From contig NC_088298.1 of the NCBI RefSeq assembly GCF_032854445.1, positions 4,894,160-4,958,159 on the forward strand: a stretch of DNA of 64,000 bases, read 5' to 3'. Below the pieces are notes generated by a model, which was given only the letters and a program-made list of their open reading frames with translations, had not been told where the DNA came from and searched no databases. This document shows positions 21,880-33,722 of the stretch, one piece after another. The position numbers and the translations under genes were made by a program. Position 1 is the stretch's first letter. Each line of letters begins with the position of its first letter. The DNA comes from Liolophura sinensis. Lineage: Eukaryota; Mollusca; Polyplacophora; Chitonida; Chitonidae.

Positions 21880-22032
21880 TTTCCGTACGTTTTGGGTACT
21901 TGATTTGTCAGTGACCAGTGAGGTCACAGGTTCAAACCCGTCACTTGCCTTTCCAGCTTCAGATATAAATCCATAAGCCTGAGTTACTAAGGTGTAATAA
22001 GTTAAAAGTGTTTTTGACACCATTCAAATAAC
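21880..22032 (+). repeat. Probable tRNA-derived SINE relic
   Basis: A perfect box B (GGTTCAAACC, 21929-21938) is set in TGAGGTCACAGGTTCAAACC, followed by SINE-C-like CTTGCCTTTCCAGCTTCAGA. It lacks a clean tail or target duplications. Confidence 0.4.
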
Positions 22033-22040
22033 TAAATAAA

Positions 22041-23030
22041 GAACTATCCTAATTCCTCAAATGAAAGCAGCAACTTTCAGTGCAATTTTTGCATATTTTT
22101 AATTTTATTTTGGAGATAAAAGTACATTGCTTGGATTGGCCAGTTTCAGGGCTTCACAAAAAGCATTTTATTTTATCAGTCAACACAAAATACTTCCCTC
22201 AAAATATGCTTGAAGTTTGAAGGATTACAGAAAGTTAGTCCTTTTATGATAAGATTTAAACATATTCCTCTTGACTGTAAAGAAAGTGGCCTATGGGAGT
22301 TTGCAGTCCAACCATGCAAATTACTTATCTTTTGACCAATGACAGGAGTTGCTCACAGAAAACGACTTTCTGATCGGTTGATTTTCAAATTCTGTATGTA
22401 TGTCTGTATGCTGATGTAAATGTATAATTTTTTATTTGTTTCTCAGATTATATTTAGTGTGATGATACTTTTGAATTGAAATTTTTTAAGATATTTGAAG
22501 GGAAACTTTGCATGATTTATTTCAAATAAAATATTCTGCTTATTTTAACCTGTAATAATTTGGTAAATCATTTCTTGAACATAGCTTTATAGCGTCATAA
22601 TCAAAAGGCAGCAAGGAGACCTTCTGATCAAAAATGTTTTACTTCTTTGATCTTTAGTTGAATATAAGCTTGTGTTTATAAAAAAATTCTTTGTTATTTT
22701 TAATGAAAAAAAAATGTGTAAAAATCACTTACAGAAACAGAAAAAAACACCAAACAAATATCACAAAAAATACACCTGTTTATTATAAAACTGTGTGCTT
22801 AGTTCAGAATTAGAATGACGGGGATTGTTTGCATTAATTTAACAGTCATATTGGCCATTTTTCTGGAACGTGCCTTTTCAGAAGTTTTAATGTGCTACAA
22901 ATGAAATGATTTTTGTTAAATATATTTATCTCTATGTATTGTGAGAGGCCAAAGTGCTAAACACCTTGCTGACAACACCTCAGATATATTGCGTTAATAT
23001 GGCTTGTTATGTGATATCATGTTATGTTAT
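22041..23030. other. Intergenic, no gene seen
   Basis: Strongly AT-rich sequence with no exon-like segment. It leads into irregular GTGATAT-rich sequence from about 23030, including SINE B fragments near 23150-23270. Confidence 0.45.
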
Positions 23031-23539
23031 ACTTTATATGTATGATATTTATTAATATGTGATATTCGATTGTGTGATAGCGTAGTAGATATGTGGTATA
23101 TGGTGTGTGCATGACCTTTGACAAACTTGTCGTGTCGTGTGGTAGTGAGAGCCTCCCACCATAATACTGGCTGTCCTTGTGTAAGTGTCGCCTGTTTGAT
23201 GTATTTATTTGGTTGGTGTTTTACGCCATACTCATCCACAGGTTGCTGGCAGACCTTGCCACATATGAACGGAGAGGAATCACCTACTTGATAGATGATG
23301 TCATGTTTGATCTGAGCTGTTTGAAAAGTCAGATCATGTGAGCTATTTAATATGTACTGTATTACATAGGTGTGATATTTGATAGGTGGTATATTAGATC
23401 GGTGATATTTGACAAAGGTGTGATATCATGTTAGATAATGGGACATTTTGTAGGTGATACCATGTTATGTATGTGATTCCTGAAAGGTCATGTTTGTTGG
23501 GTCACCACGATATGGCTGCAAAACTGCTGGTTTGTCAGT

Positions 23540-24090
23540 TATCATTCATTTATGTTTATGTGATATGTGAAACTTGATATCTTGTCTGATATGTGATTTT
23601 TGACACTGGGTATCTTGTCTGATATGTGATATTTGACACTTGATATCTTATCTGATATGTGATATTTGACACTGGGTATCTTGTCTGATATGTGATATTT
23701 GACACTGGGTAACTTGTCTGATATGTGATATTTGACACTTGATATCTGATATGTGATATTTGAAACTTGATATCTTGTCTGATATGTGATATTTGACACT
23801 CGATGTCTTGTCTGATATGTGATATTTGACACTGGGTAACTTGTCTGATATGTGATATTTGACACTTGATATCTGATATGTGATATTTGAAACTTGATAT
23901 CTTGTCTGATATGTGATATTTGACACTCGATATCTTGTCTGATATGTGATATTTGACACTGGGTATCTAGTCTGATATGTGATATTTGACAATCGATATC
24001 TTGTGTGATTTGTGATATTTGACAGTCGATATCTTGTCTGATTTGTGATATTTGACAGTCGATATCTTGTCTGATATGTGATATTTGATA
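23540..24090. repeat. 33-bp tandem array (GATATGTGATATTTGACA)
   Basis: About 17 copies of a unit built from CTTGTCTGATATGTGATATT plus TGACACTTGATAT, mostly 33 bp with some 21-24 bp short units. As 33 is a multiple of three, the minus strand has a 183-codon frame of SNITYQTRYPV-type repeats, which is an artefact. Sloppier relatives extend upstream to about 23030. Confidence 0.85.
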
Positions 24091-24238
24091 CACTTGATTG
24101 AATTTTGATATTTGTATTTATTTCCTATGAATTTATTTATTTATTTATTTATTCATTCATGTGATTTATTGGTAATAATGACGTTTGTTACATTGATCAT
24201 AAGCACCAGTATTATAAGCCTTTAGTAGAACTTATTCC

Positions 24239-24292
24239 ACTTGTAACTTCAAACTAGAATAAATGAACTATTTCTGGTTTGAAGTTACAAGT
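24239..24292. repeat. Inverted repeat (20-bp arms, 14-nt loop)
   Basis: ACTTGTAACTTCAAACTAGA at 24239-24258 pairs with TCTGGTTTGAAGTTACAAGT at 24273-24292 with one mismatch. There is no other sign of a mobile element. Confidence 0.7.
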
Positions 24293-24523
24293 TACATGTT
24301 TATACTTTTATGTACAAAAGGTCTCCATTTCTGGAGTATTAGAAATGTGCTGTGCTTATTCAAATCAGCTGTTGTTTTTTTTTTATTATTCTTTTTTCTT
24401 TAGAAGAGATGGGTGTAATGTTCAAAATATTTTTGATGTGCCAAAATTTTGTCTTGTGTCTGTCCACCTTCTGGAAGTCCAACAAGTTTTTGACTCAAAA
24501 GCAGAATAATAGGAGCTGGTGTA

Positions 24524-24660
24524 TAGGTAAGTGGTTAATCATGCTTACCGTTCCAGCGCTAGGACTCACAAGTTGTGGGTTCAAACCTGGCCTTGGTCGG
24601 TGTATTTGTAGATTTGGTTCAGCTGCTCTCAGTGTTTAAATGGCAATAAGCAGTCATCTC
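24524..24660 (+). repeat. tRNA-like SINE head (family C type)
   Basis: TAGGTAAGTGGTTAATCATG resembles a box A region, and GGTTCAAACC at 24578-24587 is a perfect box B. CTGGCCTTGGTCGGTGTATT follows, as in SINE C copies. It is not a tRNA: no acceptor stem can be drawn. Confidence 0.45.
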
Positions 24661-25115
24661 AGGCTTGACTCAAAAGTAAAATGCTTCTATGTTAATGTCC
24701 AGGGAGAGTTAGGTTAGGTTAGGTCAAATGATACACTCTGTGACAGATTATCAAATAAGTGTAAAGAAAGATGTTACACCTCTGCTTTTTCTTATGATAC
24801 AAATTTCAAAAACTTCATGGTTGACTTTTTTTCTTTTTCGATAGTTTTTCTCAACTTTTTCGTTTTGAAATACCTGTATCATAAGGACCCCCTTTCGTAT
24901 TGATATTTTGTGTGTGACATGCTTTTTTAACCAATATTATGTTTGGCATAAAACATTGTTTTTGTTGCTGTGTTGAATAAGCCAGCGTTATTGCATTAGG
25001 TAAAGCTGTAAAGGGATCAAACCCAGAAACGTTCATGCATCTGCGTGGCTGATAAATGATACATGTTGATAGGTTTATTGAATACATCACACAAAAGGTC
25101 ATGTGTTCAGAGTAG

Positions 25116-25345
25116 GGTTTGAATTGTCTGCCTGGTGAGTGAGAGGGCACACTGGATGCACTGGTACTCAGATGTGATAAGTGAGCGGACTAAGATTTGA
25201 ATTGTCTGCCTGGTGAGTGAGAGGGCACACTGGATGCACTGGTACTCTGATGTGATAAGTGAAAGACTACGATTTGAATTGGCTGCCTGGTGAGTGAGAG
25301 GGCACACTGGATGCACTGGTACTCTGATGTGATAAGTGAACAGAG
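25116..25345. repeat. Tandem repeat, 77-78 bp, three copies
   Basis: GAATTGTCTGCCTGGTGAGT recurs at 25121, 25199 and 25276 (third copy with one change), each followed by GAGAGGGCACACTGGATGCA. Copies are over 90 percent alike, so this is a young duplication. Confidence 0.85.
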
Positions 25346-26699
25346 TTGAATTTCTCTTGCCAAAATAAAATAAATTACAATAAAGTTTTAATTGCCATCT
25401 ATAAGTGCATTTTTAGAGACAAATAAATGTCCCAAAATATAACTTTTGGGGCTCATATTTACAATTTTCAAGGATAATCTTACTTGCTGAACAAATCTCA
25501 AAGTAAGATTAGGATTAACAGAAATCTCAGAAAGTGTATTGAAAAAGGTTGTAAAACTTATGTGTAGGCTAATGAATCAAATTCTGACCTTTTTTATGTA
25601 AAGGAAAGGTCAGAAAATTTGAAAAGGTTGAAGAAATATGTAAGAATGTTCCTTACCCTCTTACATGTGAATGTGAAATGGAAGTTATCAGTAAATCATG
25701 ATGTGCAACTAAAACGGTTACTTTAAATTTGCTCAGATATGATGCAGCTATATTTAATCTAATATTTAACATATTAGTGTTGGTTTTATTTTTGTGTAAT
25801 ATTCCTGTTTAATTTCCTGATATTAATATATGCATGTAAATGTGAAACAAAAGTCTGTACATAAAAGCCCACTCGGAAAAGGAACACCTGCACCAGCTGA
25901 AGCCCCCTATTTCAGATGGGCTTCAAAGGTGCCTCCAACAGGTTTAAAATACTCCTTCTAAAGCCCCAACGCTTATAAAGGGCTTCCCATGTGCTTCATT
26001 TGAAGCCCCTGAGAGCAGTAGGGGCTTCAGAGGCACTTCACTAGCTTGAACAATTTTTACGCTCCCATACAGCATAGTTTTGCAGGGGGGGGGGGGCGGG
26101 TAGAGCACTTCAGAAACTTAAGACAATTATTCAGCCACCATGGGGGCTTAAGAGGCACTTCAACAGCTTATAAAGCTGAACAGCCTACTAGGAGGCATCA
26201 GAGGCACTTCACAAACTTGGGCAGTTTTTCTCTTAGCTAGAACGAATAAATGAAACATGCGTATGTATGAAAAAAGTGAATTCGCTAGATATTGTTTGTG
26301 TTTCCTGTAAGATATTTGTTTTACTTGATTTTATCTGGTATTTCATTCTGTGAACAAAGATCATGTTTTTGTGTAATTCTTTTGCATTTTTCAGTATTAT
26401 ATCAAACAATTTTCCATGTACATTTACCAGGGCTTTTTAATATATGTTTTGTGTGTTCTTGTGCCTTATCAGTATTCAGGTGTATTGAAGAATTTTGTTT
26501 GTATTGCCCTGTTTTATTTGATTCTATTATATATTGTTGTACTATACATTTTATCTGTGGTTTTTTTCTGTGAAGGGTAAAAAGTTTGAAAATCACAGTA
26601 ATCCAAGTTGACGTTTATTGATTTCAATATTCTTACCCTTGTGTGAGAGAAAATTGGGAAAGATGGGAATTTGCTTGTCTTACATTTGTGAATATTACC
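25346..26699. other. Intergenic with palindromic GGGGCTTCA words
   Basis: No gene seen. Between 25870 and 26225 the phrase GGGCTTCAGAGGCACTTCA recurs in variant forms at roughly 70-100 bp spacing, and TGAAGCCCCT (26001-26010) pairs with AGGGGCTTCA (26020-26029). A run of nine G is at about 26084. The remainder is AT-rich. Confidence 0.45.
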
Positions 26700-28480
26700 T
26701 GACTATGACACCCAGGTGTGTGCTGGGAAAACTTTGCCTCTAATACACTTGAGAACATTGCCTGGCTATGAGACCTAGCTTAAAGACTATGTGCTGTGAA
26801 AGCTGTCTTACTCTTAGGAACATGCCCTTACAGAACACCCATTTCCCATGAAAAGGGCACACAGTGGGCGCTAGGAAAACTCTGTGTTGCACCTGGGAAC
26901 GTTGACTAGAAGCACAGTGTGCTTGGAAAACAGTTTATAAGAGTTGGAAGATCGTCTGACATTAGGACTCCTGTGGAAAGAATACACACTGTATCCTGGT
27001 AAAAGTGTGTTAAAGTCTGGAACATTGCCCCACAAGAACACCCACCTTCCAGTGACATAATACACGCTATGTGCTGGGAAAGAACACACACAGTGTGCTG
27101 GTAAAAGTGTGTTAAAGTCTGGAACATTGCCCTACAAGAACACCCACCTTCCAGTCACATAATGCACACTATGTGTTAGCAGAACAGTGTATTACTTTTG
27201 GGAAGATTGCCTTGCAAGAACACTCGTCTCAAGGATAGAATACTCAATGTGCTTGGGAAACTGTGAATAAGAGTTGGAAGCACTGCCTGAGGAGAACAGC
27301 TTTGGAAAGAATACACACAGTGTGCTGGTAAAACTGGAGAAGAACATGAGCACTGTGTGTGCTGGGAAAACTGTGTGTTACACTAGGGAACATTGCCTTA
27401 CAAGAACACTGTAGTGTGCTGGGAATACTTTGTGTTACACTTGGGAACATTGCCTTACAAGAATTTTAGTGTGCTGGGAAAACTTGGTTTTACACTTGGG
27501 AATATTGCCTTACAAGAACAGTCTAGTGTGCTGGGAAAGCTGCGAATAAGAGTTGAGAGCAGTGACTGACAAGAACACCTGACTCCTTTGAAAAGAATAC
27601 ACACAGTGCTTGTAAAAGTGTGTTATTGCCTGAGCAAGTGTTACACTTGGGAACATTGACCAGCTGACAAGAACTCTCCAAGCCAAGGGAAATAAATGTA
27701 CATAGCATGGTTGAAAGACTGTATTTGACTTGGAAACATTGCCTGACCCAAAACACCTGAACCCCAGGGAAATGAAGGTAGTGAGTGCTCGTGGGAAATT
27801 GTGTGTTGCATTTGGGGACATTCCTGACCCAAAACACCCGAATCGCAGGAAAATAAACGTATTGAGTGCCCTTGGAATGTCGTGTGTTACACTTGAGGAT
27901 GTTGTCTGATCCCAAAACAGCCGAATCCCAGTGAAATAAACGGACTGATTGCCCATGGAAAGTTGTGTGTTACACTTGGGAACATTGTCTGACCCAAAAA
28001 GACCTGAATCCAAGGGAACTAAGCGTACTGAGAGCCTTGTAAAGTTGTGTATTACATTTGGGAACATTGCCTGACCCAAAACACCTAAGAGCTCTCCAAA
28101 CCAAGGTAAATAAATGTGCATAGTATGGTTGAAAGACTGTAATTGACTTGGAAACATTGCCTGACCCAAAACACCTGAATCCCAGGGAAATGGAGGTAGT
28201 GAGTGCCCTTGGAAAGTTGTGTGTTACACTTGGGAACATTGCTTGATCCAAAACACTCGAATTACAGGGAAGTGAACATACTGAGTGCCCACAGAAAGTT
28301 GCGAGTTGTACTTGGGAACATTGCCTGACCCAAAACACCCGAATCCCACGGAAATAAACGTACTGAGTGCCCGTGGGAAATTGTGTGTCACACTACGGAA
28401 CATTGTGTGACCCAAAAACATCCGAATAAACGTACTCTGTGTCCTTTGGGACGTTACACTTGGGAACATTGTCTGCTGCG
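26700..28480. repeat. Divergent tandem array of about 83 bp
   Basis: The core ACACTTGGGAACATTGCCTG recurs about every 81-89 bp (for example near 27812, 27892, 27976, 28058), followed by ACCCAAAACACCTGAATCCC and AAATAAACGTACTGAGTGCC. The 5' half is more diverged, with units mixed with GTGTGCTGGGAAAACT words. The minus-strand 219-codon frame is a by-product. Confidence 0.8.
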
Positions 28481-29084
28481 CAATGTCAGTATACTGTAAC
28501 TAGTGGAGAATATCCGTTAACTGCTGAGCACGAAGCGAAGCAGCAACGAGTACTATTTTTAAAGTCTTTGGTTTAACTGGACTCGGGGTTGATTCCTGGT
28601 CTCCCGACTTGGACGCTGACACTCAATCTGTTTGGCCACCTAAGAGGTCCCTGAGTTATATAAAATTATGTAATATAAGAGTTGTTGCTATGTACATGCT
28701 GTTGTGGTCTTTTATATATAAACCGTGTTGTGGAAGAAAATATATTGGATATCTGTTTACATTTGACTTGGTGAACTGTTTTAACACACACATTCTGTTC
28801 GCGTTATCGTACAGAGTGGGACGTGTTTTCCTTGGCGTATTTATTGGTAAATCAGTAATTTAGGAACACGCCGGGCACTTCGGGCAAGCCGGGCACTTCG
28901 GTTTCCTCCACCCATAAAAATGCCCGCTGTCATACGCAGTAACTCCAAGTGGATTGCACTTGCATGAGTACGAATTAAATCACAATTAAATAAACAAATA
29001 AAAGTTTTATTTTATAAGAGCATTTTAAACTTGAAGTTGGTGATCGTGGGACTTTTTCAAAACCGCAAACAATGTTACAAATAT
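28481..29084. other. Intergenic with SINE C tail
   Basis: CACTTCGGTTTCCTCCACCC with an AAATAAACAAATAA end at 28890-29000 is a SINE C 3' part. A 13-bp direct repeat GCCGGGCACTTCG precedes it. No exon is seen. Confidence 0.45.
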
Positions 29085-29420
29085 CTTGCACGAAGTCCTG
29101 CGGCGATCACTTTCCCGCCGAAGTTCCATCATACCATGCAAAGACTTTAAAATGGTACCTGTTGCTGTCTCGCTTGGCTCTCAGCACAGAGAGGTTACAG
29201 CAAGGAAACAGGACTGTTTGGCCCGGTGTCAGTATAATGTGACTAGGCGGGGTGTCATGATACTTCCGTGGCTTTAGTCCTTTGGCGGCATTGACTCGCG
29301 CAGCAATAAGAAGACACCGTATATGTACACACACACCTAATGACTGCTTGGCGTTATTTGACAAACAAATTGTTAGGTACGACGTTAAACCCCAAGCATT
29401 CAATCATTCATTTCGAAGTT
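29085..29420 (+). repeat. SINE family A copy
   Basis: The body GCAAAGACTTTAAAATGGTA, CTCGCTTGGCTCTCAGCACA and GGTGTCAGTATAATGTGACT leads to the tail TGTTAGGTACGACGTTAAAC CCCAAGCATTCAATC. The tRNA-like head is worn. Confidence 0.75.
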
Positions 29421-30394
29421 CCAATGCAGCACACGCCAGGTGTTCGGCTCATTCTGTTGGTCAAAAAATGCTTCATATCTTTTTACAGATGGTAAGAATT
29501 TTGTCAAATGAAGTTGGTTTACCCCGGACACTGAGTCTGACCGCCGTTCTGTAAGTAAAATCAATAAACAATCACTAATCAATACAATGCATGGTGAAGA
29601 AACATGTAATGTGTTCATATGTGCGCTAGGAAAGGGACACAACCTTTTCACCACATCTTAGTTGGTGGTACTAGGATAATCCCCCCTGGATAGCCATAGA
29701 GCGATATATAACACGCGGATCACAGTTTACACATATTTCTCGCTGAAGGCTGTTTACAGGTAGCACCCTATATAGGCGTAAATATACTCACGAGCAAGCG
29801 GAACGCAAACGAGATACAGAATCGATTATGATTGGCTGGATTGAGAGGCAAAACCAGGTTATGCCATCCAGTCAGATTCAGATTATGTATCCCTTTAAAG
29901 TTGGACAGATTTTCCTGCTTTAGACGTATACTTCGTGCTAAATGACGTGAAAATAACTTGTTTTCCTTAAACATACAGGCCCTTTTCTGGATATATGCAT
30001 TTTATAAATTAGCGAATCATGTTTTATTAATGTGATATTTTCAATTTGGATACGCATGCTCATTGTACGGAAAGATGAAACATGTACGTGAAGAATGCGT
30101 GCAAGGGAACAAGTGGACAAACGGACGGGATGCCAGACAAACGGACAGGCACAGACAGATATAGTATACCTTTCTTCATTTTCATTTAAATTAAACCAAT
30201 TAAGAAAACTGGTTTTCTTAATGTTCCCCGTATTTTATGCATATTTCCCTTCAGTGGTCGGAAATGACGTCATCGATGGACATACTCAGAACGCAGGATC
30301 AGTTTGGCGCCCCCAGTTGGGGTTCCCCACCCAACTGTTTTGACACCTATCATCGTTGGCGTCAGCACAGCATGACACTTTATCTCTGGACTGA
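29421..30394. other. Intergenic, no gene seen
   Basis: Unique-looking sequence. ACAGATGGTAAGAATT near 29488 resembles an exon edge but encodes nothing convincing. ACAAACGGACGGG-type words repeat near 30115-30150. Confidence 0.4.
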
Positions 30395-30504
30395 ACGTTG
30401 GGGCGTTGAGAAAAACTGTAGTTTACAGTCATTTTTACGCCCCAAGTTGAAAGCTGAGAAGCTTTTTGAGCTTCTGTATAACTTGTTTGAGTGGCATTTA
30501 ATAA

Positions 30505-30584
30505 ACACGACGTTTCGATGTAGTTACTAACATTGTTATCATTCACTTGATAACGATGTTAGTAACTACATCGAAACGTCGTGT
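30505..30584. repeat. Long hairpin (36-bp arms, 8-nt loop)
   Basis: Arms 30505-30540 and 30549-30584 are reverse complements with one mismatch; the core is GACGTTTCGATGTAGTTACT. In minus orientation to the left arm, the text ATCGAAACGTCGTGTT followed by AATAAA resembles ends I associate with Penelope-like elements, but no element body is visible. Confidence 0.8.
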
Positions 30585-30982
30585 TAATAAACCAAGAAGA
30601 TGTATATCCATAATAATGCCTTGCTCAGTGTAGCTTCTGTATAGTGAACCAAATGATATACACCCTATTACGAAATAAAACCGAGAGTTTCGTGTAGATC
30701 CTTCGAACACCGTATAGCAGACAAATAACAGACCATTCTTGCTGCAAAAAGTAAAATGTTTCAAGCCTTTAATAACCGCTAAAAAAAACCGCACAGACAT
30801 ATAGTCTTGAGGGTGTCAGATATAGATTTCCGATTTTAAACACACCCCTAGCTTTCTCGTCAAAACACCCACACATCCACAATTAGAACAATTCATCATA
30901 CGCTTTTCTGCAACTTACAGATAACACAAATGTACGCTGCTGTGTGAAGAAAGAAAGAAAAAGGCATGCTAGGTAGGCTTCA

Positions 30983-31182
30983 TACGGAAGCCCATTAGTG
31001 TCACGGAGAAAAGAAAATGGGGGTGAAAATCGAAATTTCGACTTTTTTCTCGAAGTTTCGACTTTTTTTTTGGAAATTTTAACTTTTCCTATGTCTAAAT
31101 TTTGACTTTCCTGTGTCGAAATTTCGACTTTTGTTCTCCCAAATTCCCCTCCCCCCCCCCGTGACTCTAACGGGCTTCCGTA
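30983..31182. mobile_element. MITE-like element with terminal inverted repeats
   Basis: 22-bp terminal inverted repeats, TACGGAAGCCC at the left (30983-31004) and its reverse complement at the right (31161-31182), with two mismatches. The 200-bp body has no ORF and repeats GAAATTTCGACTTTT, including the palindrome GTCGAAATTTCGAC near 31115. Its small size, inverted ends and lack of coding sequence suggest a non-autonomous DNA transposon. Its superfamily is not determined. Confidence 0.65.
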
Positions 31183-32689
31183 GTGTGCCGCATGTGTGTC
31201 GGTGCATGCTTTTGTAGGGTAGCCTAATCATTCTGTACAATCCGGCTAAAGAAAAAAATAGGTGTTCTATTAACTATAATGGGGAGACGGGATATTTTTT
31301 AATCCCGTGAGATGGCGCTTGTGTGAAGCAGGATTTCGAGCCATTGTTACCTCAGGAATGGACTGTAGCGTAACGTCTACAGCGTTACAAAGTATCAGTT
31401 TCTATTGTAACGTCGTGCTCCCTTTAATGTGACGTTATCATGCTGAACTGGGAAAGGGACATACTGTATTACATCGATAAATCATCGTGCTGTCGGGCGT
31501 TTGACGGGTCCCTATTGAAGGTTTCAGGTCAGCTAATAATCGCATGAACGATTTCCAAAACAACTTTCAACATAAACCATCGCAATCTGGAGCGAGTCAT
31601 GTAAAGAAAAGCAGTGCCGAAAAGACATCAGAAACGTTTTCAGCAATTTTCATACATGTGGTGTTTTTTTTTTTTGTTTTTTTTTGTTTTGTTTTTTTTT
31701 GAAGCTGGGATTGCGTTCTTGAAAGTACGGTATGTACGTCATAGGTTTTGGAGTTGATAAGATTAAAAAAGAGCTATATCCGAACATTAATAGCTTATTT
31801 AATTGGTTAGAATTTGAATTTATTAATTTCGGAAACCACTGAATTCCAAAATGCAAAATTTAATTTAAAAACTAAAATGATAATAATAAAAATAATGCCA
31901 ATTAAATCTGTGATATATGAAGTAACCATATTTTATCTCCCTACTGGTGTTGACTTTAAATTCGAGATATCTGTGATTTTAAAAGTCACCAGTTGGGTTT
32001 GCACCCATGACCCCGGCTAACACAGAGAAATAGAAACTTCTCCAGAGTACACTAAGGGCTCTTGGTATAAGTACAGTATATAGGACCCCACGCGAAAGGT
32101 GATCGTATTGATTATATATCGATCTTAATGACTATCATCAAGATAACACTGAGATACATTGATTTTATAGCGGTAACGTATCACAGTCCATCATACTTAT
32201 TGTATGGAGAAGGCGACCAATCAGATAAGCCGTTACAAAGACACTAATGCCCCATAATTCATTGCGTTTGTATATTCTGGCGTTTGATTTGCTCACGCCG
32301 TGCCCATCTGGACCCCACATATGCATCTGGAGGCCACTGTGTGCAATGGTCTGGAAAGAATCGTGCAAAAAGTGCACCAGCACTCAACGGCAAATTACTG
32401 CTGAATGCACACCTGGAGAAATTAGGTCCTTATAATAGGTACAATGCACAAACCATGGACAATGTTTATATGGTTCTTAGGTAGGCCTACACGCCTTACA
32501 CACTGGATCGTGATTTTATATAGTGGACATCGTTGGGGATAAAGTATAAATTTCATAATTACACTTCCACCCACAAAAATAAAAACCAAAATGCAACTCA
32601 GTATAATATATTCCTAAGAGATTGACAAACTACGCACCGAAAGTTGAGAGGGCGGTAGACGAGCGCCAAATCTTGTAATACATGTAGTT
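31183..32689. other. Intergenic, no gene supported
   Basis: AT-rich, with a T-rich tract at 31663-31700. A 66-codon frame at 32284-32484 (YASGGHCVQWSGKNRAKSAP) looks faintly protein-like but has no matching splice sites. Confidence 0.4.
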
Positions 32690-33716
32690 CCTATTCATGG
32701 TAAAATGTTGTCCCTAATCGTGTCACGGCGCATAACCATGTTAAAATGGTGTGCCTAATCGTATAAGAGCGCATAACGATGGAAAAATGGTGTGGCTTAT
32801 AGTGTAGCGCCGACTAACCATAGTAAAGTGCTATGCCTAATCGTGTAACGGCGCACGACTATGTTAAGATGTTGTCCCTAATCGAGTAACGGCGCCTAAC
32901 CATAATAAAATGCTATGCCTAATCGTGTATGACTATGCTAAAATGTTGTCTCTAATCGTGTAACGGCGCCTAACCATAGTAAAATGCTATGCCTAATCGT
33001 GTAACGGCGCATGACTATGTTAAGATGTTGTCCCTAATCGAGTAACGGCGCCTAACCATAGTAAAGTGCTATGCCTCATCGTGTAACGGCGCCTGACTAT
33101 GTTAAGATGTTGTCCCTAATCGAGTAACGGCGCCTAACCATAGTAAAATGCTATGCCTAATCGTGTAACGGCGCATGACTATGTTAAGATGTTGTCCCTA
33201 ATCGAGTAACGGCGCCTAATCATAGTAAAGTGCTATGCCACATCGTGTAACGGCGCATGACTATGTTAAGATGTTGTCCCTAATTGAGTAACGGCGCCTA
33301 ACCATGGTAATATACTGTGCGTAATCGTGTAACGGCCCCTAACGATAGTAAAATGCTATGCCTAATCGTGTAACGGCGCCTGATTATGTTAAGATCTTGT
33401 CCCTAATCGTGTAACGGCGCCTGACTGTGTTAAAATGTTGTCCCCAATCGTGTAACGGCATAGAAAATGCTATGCCTAATCGTGAAACGGCGTCTAACCA
33501 TAGTAAAATGTTGTCCCTAATCGTGAAACGGCGCCTAACCATGGTAAAATGCTGTGCGTAATCGTGTAATGGCGCCTAACCATAGTAAAATGCTATGCCT
33601 AATCGTGTTAAGATTTGTTAAGATGTTGTCCGTAATCGTGTAACGGCGCCTGGCTATGCTAAAATGTTGTCCCCAATCGTATAACAGCGCATAACGATGG
33701 TTAAATGCCGTGTTTG
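32690..33716. repeat. 41-bp satellite with 82-bp dimer organisation
   Basis: About 25 copies of AATCGTGTAACGGCGCCTAA plus CCATAGTAAAATGCTATGCCT. Two unit types alternate in the middle: one with GTTGTCCCTAATCGAGTAAC and one with CTATGCCTAATCGTGTAACG, giving an 82-bp dimer. The unit is GC-richer than its surroundings. Confidence 0.85.
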
Positions 33717-33722
33717 ATCGTC

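Noticed and set aside
23542-24093. 183-codon minus ORF (SNITYQTRYPV repeats)
   Set aside because: It is the 33-bp satellite read in frame.
27510-28469. Minus ORFs of 122-219 codons (NVPKCNTQF-like repeats)
   Set aside because: They come from the 83-bp array; neighbouring frames overlap and no splice or start evidence was found.
32284-32484. 66-codon + ORF as an exon
   Set aside because: It is faintly protein-like but lacks matching splice sites and any family resemblance.
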